Of a stretch of 64,000 nucleotides of DNA, positions 1 to 11,100 are shown one piece after another. The notes below the pieces were generated by a model. That model did not search any database and was not told the DNA's origin. It saw only the letters and a program-made list of their open reading frames with translations. Each line of letters starts with the position of its first letter. Position 1 is the stretch's first letter. The stretch is from contig OX638368.1 of NCBI GenBank assembly GCA_951812925.1, positions 83,744,909-83,808,908 on the forward strand. Direction: 5' to 3'. The stretch is from Calliopum simillimum (Eukaryota; Arthropoda; Insecta; Diptera; Lauxaniidae). The position numbers and the translations under genes were made by a program.

Positions 1-617
1 ATTTTACGCCCTTACTAGTTTTTTTTTTTTGGTTTGACCCAAATTTTTGATGAATTATAAAATGTTTCAGAAATTCAGAAAAAATTCGCACGTATTCCTT
101 GGATGATTCTAAGCATTTTTACCCTAAACACTTTTTTCGTTGAAGAACGTAAAACAATGCATTTTTGGAAGCGAATATTATCTACATTATACTACAAAAA
201 GAAATATAAAATTTTATAATGCCAACATTTTTGCAAGAACATAATCTTTACTTTTCGAGGAAATTTGGGTATCCATTCTGTAAAGAAAAAAATGTTATGA
301 GTAAAAACCTTCTTTTTTTGCCAAAATGAGCCTTCAGGAGATTCAGATGTGCACCTCAGGTTTTTTCGGAAGGAAAAAAAATGATGCAGATATCGCATTT
401 AAGAGTCCTTCTAACTTTTGTTCTGTGTGGGCATGACTTTTTTTTGCTTCATACAAATCGAAACACTTTATTGTACATGTCTATTTTTTTTGATAAAAAA
501 TCTAAATGGTATTGCTTCACTGAAATCTTAATAACTTTTCAAAATATGAACCGCTTACAATTAAATACACTAATAAAAAAAATAAAAAAAGTGCATTTAT
601 ACAAATTAATGGCCAAA
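1..617. other. AT-rich repeat-derived DNA, no gene seen
   Basis: No coding sequence is supported. The first 30 bases repeat the ending seen at 3255-3275 (CACCCTTACTAGTTTT), which also closes related repeats near 56195. The small open frames here are short and homopolymer-rich. Confidence 0.5.
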
Positions 618-917
618 AAACCGTGCAATATTTAGTTCCAATATGAAAATTTGTAAAAGCTGCTATAAAAATGAGCTTTCCACTGCTATAATTTAGCCAA
701 ATTTTATCAAATCTTATAAATATTGGCGCATTTGTTTGAAGCATTATACATGTTTAATTAAAAGTGTAAAAATAAATTCGATCGGAATTGAGTTTCTCCA
801 AATATATTCTTCAAAAATCGAAATTTTCAATAATCTCAAGAACGCCCTCTAGGAAAAAGTAAATGCGACTTTTGGACTCAGCGACCTCAAATTAGTTTAA
901 AAAATATGGTTTCTAAA
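618..917. repeat. Half-copy of a palindromic repeat family
   Basis: This segment is a diverged copy of the right arm of the palindrome at 58834-59842. Shared landmarks are the stretch around GCGACCTCAAATTAGTTTA near 880-900 and the preceding block with ATTCGATCGGAATTGAGTT. Only one arm is present, so this is a truncated copy or a decayed half element. Confidence 0.6.
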
Positions 918-2283
918 TAGTACAGTCAAATTGTACGATGACCTAGAAAAAATTGGACACTGCAATTTTTTTTGCTTTATGTTTTTAGGACCACTAAAAA
1001 AGCTTAACGTCAAAAAGGTGACCTCGCCATCTTGAAATATGTTTGATTCAATTTATCTCGTTTCCTGTTGGTTGGACAGAAAAAATTTTGAACAAAAATT
1101 ACGGGCAATAAAATTTTACGTTTTTTTGATCTCGGACGCGATATCCATAAGTTGATATTTTGAGCGGTAGAGGCCGCCAAAGTTACAAAAAATCAATTTT
1201 TTCCATTTGCTCCCACTGGGTGTTGATTTTTCACAAAGTTGTGACAACATAATTTGTAGCGCTTGCAAAAACAAGCAAAATAGTTTTTAAATATAGTGAT
1301 TATCTCAATTGGTTCTCGAGTAATTAAGTATTATGTGATCAATGTTCAGATAAAAAAACATAAACAATAAATTTTTTACACGCATTTTATTTTTAACTTG
1401 TAATAACTCGAGAACCAATTGAAATAATGATTTTATTTAAAACTATTTTGCTTGTCTTTAAAAGCGCTACAAATTTTGTGGTCCCAGCATTTTGAAAAAT
1501 TAACACCCATTGGGTCAAAATGGAAAAAAACCGATTTTTTTAACTTTGGTGGCCCTCTACCACTCGGAATATCAACTTACAGATCAACAAATCAAAAATA
1601 CGTAAAATTTTATTGCCCGTAATTTTTGTTGAAAATTTTTTTCTGTGCGACCAATAGAAAACGAGATAAATCGAATGAAAAATATTTCAAGATGGCGGCT
1701 GAAGTGAAGGGGGGGGTGAGGTCACCTTTTTGGTTTTAGGCCTATACAGTGGTCCTTAAAGCATTAGGCAAAAAAATTTGCAGTGCGCAATTTTTTCTAG
1801 GTCTTTTTACATTTTTACGTACATTTTAGGACATTGTTACTGTACTATAATTCGAAAACCAATTGAGATAATCACTTCATTTAAAAATTATTTTGCTTGT
1901 TTTTGCAAGCGCTACAAATTATGTTATCACAACTTTTTGAAAAATAAACACCCAGTGGGTGCAAATGGAAAAAATTGATTTTTTGTAACTTTAGCAGCCT
2001 CTACCGCTCAAAATATCAACTTATGAATATCGCCTCCGAGATCAAAAAAACGTAGAATTTTATTGCCCGTAATTTTTGTTAAAAATTTTTTCTGTTCGAC
2101 GAACAGGAAACGAGATAAATTGAATCAAACATATTTCAAGATGGCGGCTAATGCGCAAGGGTGAGGAGGTCACCTTTTTGACGTAAAGCCTCTATAGTGG
2201 TCCTAAAAACATTAAGCAAAAAAAATTGCAGTGCGCAATTATTTCTAGGTCTTCATGCATTTTTTGACAACTTTACTGTACTA
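918..2283. repeat. Three-unit foldback element
   Basis: Three copies of a unit of about 440-450 bp are seen: one forward (about 918-1370) and two reversed (about 1385-1846 and 1847-2283). Landmarks in each unit are the block with ATTACGGGCAATAAAATTTT, the block with GTAGCGCTTGCAAAAACAAG, and a TAGTACAGT-type outer end. The first two units form a hairpin with a short spacer near 1370-1385. No coding frame is present. A target duplication could not be fixed. It looks like a non-autonomous foldback that gained an extra arm. Confidence 0.75.
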
Positions 2284-3379
2284 AAAATGTAACAAACACA
2301 ATTTAATTCAACATAGCGCAATAAACACTTGTAATCGTGAACATAGTGAAACAAGGAAGCATTTTTCTTAGTGTTTGCAGATTGCTTTTATGTTTGAAAA
2401 TTGTTTTTAGTGAAAATCAAATAATTTTATAAGGTTTAGTGATATTTTTATACCCTACACCCAGGGTATATTCACTTTGTCCTTCCGTTTGTAACACAGA
2501 GAAGGAGGCGTGGCAGATATAGAAAAGTGTATATATTCTTGATCAGCGTCACCTCCTGAGTCAATATAGCCATGTGCGTCTGTCTGGCTGGCTGGGTGGC
2601 TGTGTGTTGAAATACACTTTTTGGGAAAACTGAGCCAGATAATTCAATGAAATTTGGTACACTGCCTTCGTCGTCAAAGATAGCTCGGGGGATTGAAAAT
2701 GAGCGAAATCGGTCAACGGACACGCCTACCGCCCATACAAAAAATATATTCAAAATGCAAATTTAGGAGTACGCATATATACTAAGAATTATAAGCGCAA
2801 GCTCTAAAAAAAAACTGAACGAATTCGGACAAGAGGGCGTGGCACCTCCCACATAAGCAAAAGCTTTAAAACGCTATACTGAAAGCGTTTTTTGAGATAT
2901 TCGAACCCAATTCGACTCAGACACTAAGAATCATAAATGAAAGCTCTCAACAAAAATTGGGTGAAATCAGACAAGGGGGCGTGGCACCTCCCATATAAGC
3001 AAAAGTTTCAAAATGCTATACTGAAAGAGTTTTTTGAGATAATCCAACCAAACTTCACTCAAATACTAAAGACCATAAATGCACGCTCTAAGCTAAAACT
3101 AAACGAACTCAGACAAGAGGGCGTGGCATCTCTTATATAAGAAGAAGCTTCAAAACTCTACTGAAAACGTTTTTCACTCAGACACTAAAAACTGTAAATG
3201 CAAGCTTTTTTAAAAATACTGCAGTGTAGGGTATTTAATGTTTGGCCAGGCCAAATTTTACACCCTTACTAGTTTTGTTTTAATTCAACTGAATTAATTT
3301 TGAAATATTTAAAACTTCTTGCTTCTTCTATTTTTATTTAAATTTTGAATTATTTTTTAAAGCAAAAAAAAAATTCAGT

Positions 3380-3770
3380 CTACCGGCTCAAAATGTTCAT
3401 CGGCCCTACGGGAATCTCCCGAAGTCCCGCATGGCTAGTTCGGCCCTGGGTAAGGAGATTATTAATGAAACATGGATCGAAAAACGATGGAAAATAACTC
3501 TTCAGGTGGTACCCACCAGAATGTGGGTAATCCACCTGCCCCTGCAGCATGTACAAATTTGGAGGTGCAAGAAACATGCTTATTTAGAAATGATTCTCCC
3601 ATTATCGGAACCAATGTGGTTCGCCAAAATTTTAAAATCGTTTCGGTGAAAACTCGAACACGCATCGGCTCTTGGAATGTCCGAACTCTCAATGATCCAG
3701 GCAAAACACATCAAGCCGTAAGAGAACTCCACAAATTTAACCTTGAGATATTGGGATCGGAAACAAAAAA
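3380..3770 (+). pseudogene. Non-LTR retrotransposon endonuclease fragment
   Basis: An open frame from 3472 encodes a stretch ending in the amino-terminal signature of apurinic-type LINE endonucleases: TRIGSWNVRTLNDPGK followed by a segment of the LxILGxxE type. This is known from RTE/CR1-like LINEs. The frame runs into unrelated repeat sequence after 3770, so only the 5' start of the element remains. It lies in the loop between the two arms of the 2451-4942 inverted repeat. Confidence 0.6.
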
Positions 3771-3774
3771 GATA

Positions 3775-4010
3775 ATTTTTTTTTTAATTAAAAATAAGCG
3801 CTTCAACGTGTTTTTTTCTAAACAGCATTAACATTATTAAAAGCGAATCCGTTTTGAACTCGTAAACTCGAATTCAAAACAGATTCGGTTTTTTATAGGA
3901 ATTTCTCCCGCAAACGGGTCAGTAACGGATCCGTAACGGATAAAAAATACAAGAATATGAACCCGTTACGGATTCGAAACGGGTCCGTTTGGCACACTGG
4001 GATATTTTTT
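3775..4010. repeat. Copy of the CCCAGTGTGCCAAAC repeat family
   Basis: Contains AATTAAAAATAAGCGCTTCA, AAAGCGAATCCGTTTTGAA and the end GTTTGGCACACTGGG, all shared with the repeat block at 21945-24240. It is a partial copy in the opposite arrangement. Confidence 0.6.
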
Positions 4011-5024
4011 GTTCTTTTTTGTAAGTCTTTGTTATTTCGGAATGAAACGTACGGGTGGTGCCACGCCTTCCTGTCCGAATCAACCAAGTTTTTTCTCAGA
4101 TCTTGCGTTTACTGTCTTTCGTATCAGAGTAAAATTTGGATGAATTATCTAAAAAACGTATAGGTGGTGAAACGCCTTCTTGTCCGAATCAACCAAGTTT
4201 TTTCTCAGATCTTGCGTTTACTGTCTTTCGTGTCAGAGTAAGATTTGGTTGAATTATCTAAAAAAAAACCCTTCAGTATAGCATTTTGAAATTTATGCTT
4301 ATATGGAAGGTGCCACGCCCCCTCGTCCAAGTTCGCCTTGTTTTTTTTCAGAGCTTGCATTTGCTGTCCGCAGTGTCTAAGTGAAATTTGGTTGGATTCC
4401 CCAAAAAAACGCTTTCAGTATAGCATTTTGGAAGTTTTACTTATATGGGAGGTGCCATGCCCCTTCGTCCGAGTTAACCTAGTTTTTTTTTCAAAGTTTG
4501 TATTCGCTATACTTAGTGTCTTTTGGTTGGATGATCTTAAAAAACGCTTTCAGTAAAGCATTTTTAAACTTTTACTTATATAGGAGATGCCACGCCCTCT
4601 TGTCTGAATTCACCTAGTTTTTAGCTAGAGCTTGAAGTCACTATCCGTAGTATTTATGTCTATTTTGGTTGCGTTATCTTGAATAATGCTCATAAAACTG
4701 CGTTTTGAGTAGATTTTTTAACTTTTACAACAAAGGCAACGTACCAAATTTCATCGAATTATCTTGCTTAGTTTTCCCGTAAAAAATATTTCCACAGACG
4801 GACAGCCAGCCAGCCGGACATGGCTATATCGACTCAGGAGGTGACGCTGATCATGACTATATACTCGTTTCTATACCTGCCACGCCTCCTTCTCTGCGTT
4901 ATAAACGGAAGGACAAAGTGAATATACCCTGGGTGTAGGGTATGATAAAAAAATACTGAAGTTGATTTTTAAAAATGATTTTCAAATGAATAACTAAAAT
5001 GATAAACTAAATATGCATAACTAC

Positions 5025-5103
5025 CTGGATGGCAAAAAAATGCAATTGAGTGTCGCCCGCGTGAACGTATATGCTCCTGCTCTGGTACTACCACACGATG
5101 AGC
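5025..5103 (-). CDS. Oxygenase exon 5 (third iron ligand)
   Basis: 79 nt between acceptor TTGAACAG|GCTCAT and donor CATCCAG|GTAGTT. It encodes AHRVVVP with the third iron ligand and [12 protein letters not shown], then leaves one base for a following exon that I cannot find in this window. Because it is below 80 nt it is easy to miss. Confidence 0.82.
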
Positions 5104-8100
5104 CTGTTCAATATGATACCAAAAATAAAACTTAAAATTTACTTTTTTTTTATTTCAAGAGTAATGACTTACCAAAGCTGGATAGCGTTCTTGTGTCCAT
5201 ATCGATAAAATTTCACCACAATTTATTAATATAGCTCCTGGTAAATGGCCAACGCGATGCCATTTTTCACCACCAGGTAATTTAACTTCTAGCCCACCTT
5301 CAGAATCTTGCGCCAAAAATGTAAAGGTACCATAATCAGTGTGTTCACCGCAACGTATAACTGTGCCATTGGCCAAAAGTTTTTCACTACATGATGGTAA
5401 CGCTGCACCGGGTGAATCCAATTCGTTGAGATCATCACGTGGATTATGTTCAGGACGAAAGTCTGGCGCATCAGATAAACAACGCTGATAACTGTAAGTG
5501 CAACTTCCTTTAACAAAGTTGTTTTTTTCATTATCATCCGCAATGATTGGAGGGTAGTAAAGAAGGCGAAGTGTTGTCTCATTATCATGATCACCAGACA
5601 ACATATGAGAGTGTTTCTCGATGAAAAAATTTTGTGAAATATCTAAAAAAAAAAACATGTTGTAGTGAAAAATGTAATGACTTAAAAACTATGTAAATAT
5701 CTATCAAAATTTCATCCAATGTCAAACTTCCCGCCGAATGCATGTATTTTTATAAATAATCAGTTTAATATAAAAGTAAAATTTGATAAAACTAAAGCAT
5801 CTTACCCAAGGACACTGCAAGTGCCTGTAACATAAATCTAGCCAAGGCTTTGAAGTCTTGTGCTAATGACGAAATGTGATCTGAAAAACCCGGCAATGGT
5901 TCCTCTGGTAAATTTTTACCATTTAAGGTACAAATGTTGAATGCATGACGTAGTTCAGGAGTTTTGCCATCAAAACGCTCAACACCGGGACTAATATATC
6001 CATGATTGTCATCACCTTGACGCAGGTAGAGCTCTTTGACATCGTTCGGTAAGTCTACAAAGTCGTCTAAATGATCCCATGCAGTTTTAAGCTATTGTTG
6101 GTAATAAATCAAATTGAAACGTTGATATTTAAATTAAAAAATGATTTACCTTTTCATCTGATATTCCATGGTTCACTAACAATGCCATGCCTTTTTCGCT
6201 GAGCGCTTTTTGCAATTGCTGTGCTACACGATTTACAACTGATTTCACTGGACATTCTTCGGTACCTTTAATTAAAGTCAAAAATAACTACATATGTATT
6301 ATTTAAGTTAATTTTCAAGTAACAATTATTATATTCAATATGAGTATTTGAACCAAGCACAAGTTTTTTTTTTAAATCACATTTTAAGATATTTCAATAT
6401 CTTTGTTTTTCTCCGAAATATCGTAAACTGAAATAACGAAAAACCATGTTTTTTTGAATTTTCTTAACTTTTTACGTTAGGATATTTCGGAGAAACATTA
6501 GAACTAAAAGTTCTATTATTTGATCAGCCATAATTTTCACATACTCAAAAATAAACTGTGTTAAATCACTAATAGCAAAAAAAAAATCTACTTAACTGAA
6601 AAGTACTCACCCATGAAAAGCAAATTTATCATCAAGTAAATATAGAAAAACAATTGCAACTTTGAAATATATTTGTAAATTGATGCTTTGACTGATTTAC
6701 AATCAGACAAGGTGGTATTAAAAGTAACAAAAAAGTAAATAACAATGACGGTGATTGACTTTATAAGTGGGTTGGCATTGTCATTGAAAATTGCAAGAAA
6801 CACTTAAGCACCGACAACAACTTTATATGAAATATACAACGCAAACACAGATATCATTACGAATTAATTAAGCAAACTGGCACAAATAAGGTAAATAATA
6901 CCATTGTCCATTAAGTGGCACTTGTGAAGTAATAGAACATTAAGTTTCAAATATTCTTTTTGTGGCTTTAACAGGAACGGATGTAAAGAAGCAGACCGTG
7001 TTTTATACAACCATGAAAGCGCTGAACTTTTGATAACAAGTTTCATCGTTCATACATAAATTTCAGTTTTGAAAAACAGTGATCGTGTTCCTTAAAACTT
7101 GTAAATGCCTCGAAATACTCGTATACTCGTAATAGTTGTCAAAATCAAAACGAACTTTGCCAGTTTAACGAGTTTACGTTAATGTCATGCTTAAAACATC
7201 AAACAAAAATCCAGTTGAAATTGTGCTCCTTTTTGTCTAACTTTCTTGTCTACTAAGCCGATAAAAGCGTAACTCCATAGTATTTTCAGATTTTTGTGTT
7301 TGTACAAAAAAAAATCCCCTCGTAGATAGTATTTTTCACTGCTCAGAAAATGCTCTTTTCAATTGTTAATTTTACAAAAAATAAAAGCTAAAAGTAAGAT
7401 ATAAATAACTTACTGACGAGCTGATAAAAATTTAATCACAAAAATGTGCAAACAAAATAATCATGAAAACCTTAAACAAAAACAAACAAAACGAAATGTT
7501 AGAAAATTTAAAGCAGTCCAATTTAGTTTAAGCCATTGAATTTAAAAAAAAAAATACCATGTAATAACATGTAAGTTTTTAAATGCAAAAAATTAAGAAC
7601 ATCACTTGTGACGCTGCACTGTGGGCTAGAATCTATATATAAATATGCAAACGAAATCGATTCAGTCCTGGTTTCTATACCTAAATCTCAACCGATTTGC
7701 TTGATTCTTTTTTATTCGAAAGGTTGTGAGGAGGAGCAGTGCATAGGACTATATTTTTTTTTAAGGTGGGCGGTGCCACGCCCCTAAATAGAAAAAACGC
7801 TCTTATGAAATTTGGTATGGAAATAGGGTTAACACTAAGGAACGATAAAATTACCATAATGTTTTTAGTAGGCGGTACCACGCCCCTAAATTCAAAAAAC
7901 CCTCTCACGGCTAAACCACTGCTTAGATTTTTATAAAATTCGGTATAGAGACATAGTTAGCACTAAGGATTGATTTTTATGAATTTTGATATGGGGTTAA
8001 AATTAACAGGATGGAAAGATATCAAAAACTTTTTGCTCTTTAGTAGGAGTTACAAGCCTCTTAATTGGAAGCATGGTATTACAACTTAACTAATGCACCG

Positions 8101-11100
8101 ATTTTTATGCATGCAGATAACCCGAACTCTAAGTAAGAATATTAAAAGCTTTTAATGTTTTATCGACCAAGGAGGGGTATGGAAACTTTTTGTTTTATGG
8201 GCAAATGGTCGAATTTCGGCCACAAGGCGAACTCTAGTTTGTTTAAATCAGCAAAACTAGGGAAACATTCAGAAAAAAAATGCCTAAAATTTATGGTGGA
8301 AGATAAGGGCGCTTTATCTGAAGGGGTAGGGGCTTCGTAAGATCTTTTTTATTGGTATTTGTAATTTAATAAGAGGCTGGCCATAAACCTCGTGACGCCA
8401 AAATATTTTAAAAATTACCCCCCTCTATATGACAAAACATGACACCAGTGTACCAGTGCAAAATACGTTTTAGTTGACTTATACGCATACGGGGATGCAA
8501 AAATACGTCTATTCAACTTTATGTACAATGCTAGCAAACCGAAAAGAACAAATTTGAATTAAAAATTATTTTTTTCAAAGAAAAAGTCGCCCCGTGACGA
8601 TAATCCTTCCCATTGTGATCAAACGTGACGCTTGCTTGAACCCCTTTCCCCCTAGTTGCGTCACGAGGTTTCTGGGTAGTCCCTAATCGACCTAAAATAT
8701 GTTCAGAACACGTCTAAACACTGAGTGACACCTTAAACTGAAAACCGACTAAATTGGCCCTATCTCTTATTTTAAGCTTTACTGTCAGTGAAGATCCTTC
8801 TTATACTGCGTCGCAGTTTATGAAAAGGAGGACAGATTATTTTGAAATGCATAAATTGAAGAAAGATTATCATACCACCATCTGGATAATGTACTTTTAA
8901 AAACGCTAGACAATCAGGTACTTTTTCAAGTTGCAGTTACAACAATTTCTTAGTGTTTAACAATTTAGCTGAAAAACAAAACCACATACATATGGCTTAT
9001 GAATTTTTCTTTCTTATTTGTTCAGTTTTAAATTAAAATTACACAACACGATCAATCGATTGACCAACGACAACAACCGTGCATACTTTATTGTGGCAAA
9101 TTAATTAAGCAAACATAATAAAGATAAATACGAACAATTGAGGATCAATGAATGCCAAACGTAGCAATTGTTCGTTTTAATTTATAAGCCTTGCGATCTG
9201 TTTAGGTCAGCAAATGAAAAATGTTCGTATATCAGATGAAACAAAAGTAAATAATACTAACACGATTTGAAGATTGAAGATAAAAATGTAATCGATGGGT
9301 GGCCGTTAAATTGCTTTTTGGAGAATTTCAATGATGGATGGTGGTAAATCGGCTCCAAGTGTTGAGTTCTGATAGACCTTTTGGTAAATTTGACCGTCTG
9401 TCATGCAAGAACTTTCAAATAGATAATAATAAAATGTTGCCTTGGACTAAAAATTGGTGTGAACGGTTTATTTTCACGGCTACCTTATATTTAAGGATTT
9501 AAAAAGCCTATAAACATTAACCCATTTTTAATTCCAATCACTCAACGACCCTAAGGACTGTCTGTAAGAAATTTGATGCATCTAGCTTAAGACAGACGGA
9601 CCCATTTACCAAAGGGCAAATCAGGGCTAAAAATTTGAAATAATCAGGATCATTTTGTTCGGCATTTAAAGCCGATTGACGACCATCCATGATGACCTTG
9701 CATTTAACAGCCATCCTAACATTATATTAGCAATATACATGTGCGTAGCCGCTAGCTCATGTTGGTATTAAGATCAATAACAAAATAGCGCATTAAGTTA
9801 AGCACTCATGAATAAAATGCAATAAAATTAATTTAACTGTCATTTGTAAAATGACAAATCAAACAAAGAAAACATGTATTTATGTTTGCACATCAATCTT
9901 TGTATCTTTAATGCTTAAAAATCTATTTTTAAATTAGTCAAATTTGGTTCTTTCAATTGCAACTTATACATGGAAATATGTGTAGTTTGGTTGTAAATGA
10001 ATTATAACAGCTGTAGTTGTGGGTTAATAATGATAAAATATTTATGTATATTTTTTAGAAGTTTTACATTTTTTATGATAACTTATTTTGTACATTATTT
10101 TTATCAAACTAACAAAATACAAAAATCATTTTTTGAAATTTAAAAAAAAAAATAAATTGATCAACAATCATAAGTTATAGGATAACAAGTAAGTTAAGTA
10201 AAAGTAAGCACTACATTATTCCCCCCACAAATGTTAAGTGTTGTTTCTAAAAGAGGTCAAACCGAACTCTTTTGACTGGTGTTGATGAGGTGGTTAGTTG
10301 ATGTTGTGTTGTTATGTCTGTAAATGCTGGTTTAATTCTGTCAATAGCGATATTTTGTGTTGTGTTGTTTTTGCGTATAGTGAAGTATTTTGGTGTTCTT
10401 TCGATAACTTCAAATGGTCCTTCGTAAGGATTTTGTAACGAACGTCGAATCCCATCAGTTCGAACAAACACGAATTTGCAGTCTTTCATGTTCAAAGGCA
10501 TGTAGAAGTTTTCTGATCTCGAATGGTGAGTAATGTTTGATCTTACGTTGTTGATGTTTTCTCTGAGTTTGGACAATACGTCAGTGGGATCGAATGTTTG
10601 TGGATTAGGTACCACGAGTTGGTGTGGTAATTTCAGCGTTTGGCCGAAAACCATTTCCGCGGGAGATGCTTTGATGTCCTCCTTGATTGTAGATCGAAGG
10701 CCTAAAAGAATTATCGGAAGTTCTAAATACCAATTTTGTTGGTTACTACTCGCTCTTATTGATGCTTTTAGTTGTCGGTGAAATCGTTCAATTATACCAT
10801 TGGACTGCGGATGGTAAGCAGTGGTCGTTATTTGATGGCTACCAAGAAACTTAATGAATGTGGTGAAGGTGTTAGAAGTAAATTGGGATCCTCGATCAGA
10901 AGTAATTTCTAGAGGAACTCCAAACCGTGATACATATTCTCTAAGAAAGGTATTTGTAATTGTGTTTGTTTCCGTATCTTTTAAAGGATATGCCTCGGGC
11001 CAACGGGTATTTCTGTCAATAACTGTAAGCAGGTATCGATAACCATTCGATGGGGGAAGAGGGCCAACTAAATCTATATGAATGTGTTCGAAACGACCCT

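Larger units (their letters stand above)
2451..4942. repeat. Inverted repeat with tandem-repeat arms
   Basis: The outer ends are TACCCTACACCCAGGGTATA at 2451 and its reverse complement ending at 4942. Both arms then read through a block with CACTTTGTCCTTCCGTTTGT, a TGGCTGGCTG-rich block, and degenerate tandem units of about 130 bp (GGGCGTGGCACCTCCCATAT type) at about 2830-3240 and, reversed, 4050-4640. Fragments of the same family occur at 7680-7940, 26930-27030 and 55850-56220. The loop holds a LINE fragment and another repeat piece. Confidence 0.75.

Noticed and set aside
5289..5594. 101-codon minus-strand frame overlapping oxygenase exon 4
   Set aside because: It is an out-of-frame shadow of the exon carrying the HTD motif.
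8870..8935. Minus-strand segment with a phase-compatible donor that could be oxygenase exon 1
   Set aside because: It has no start codon and no family motif; the exon at 25163-25247 has both an ATG and the expected [10 protein letters not shown] motif.
9301..9730. Two minus-strand open stretches that look like small exons (about 60 and 40 codons)
   Set aside because: No family recognised, no convincing splice pair joins them, and each is within what chance gives in AT-rich DNA. They lie inside the oxygenase intron.
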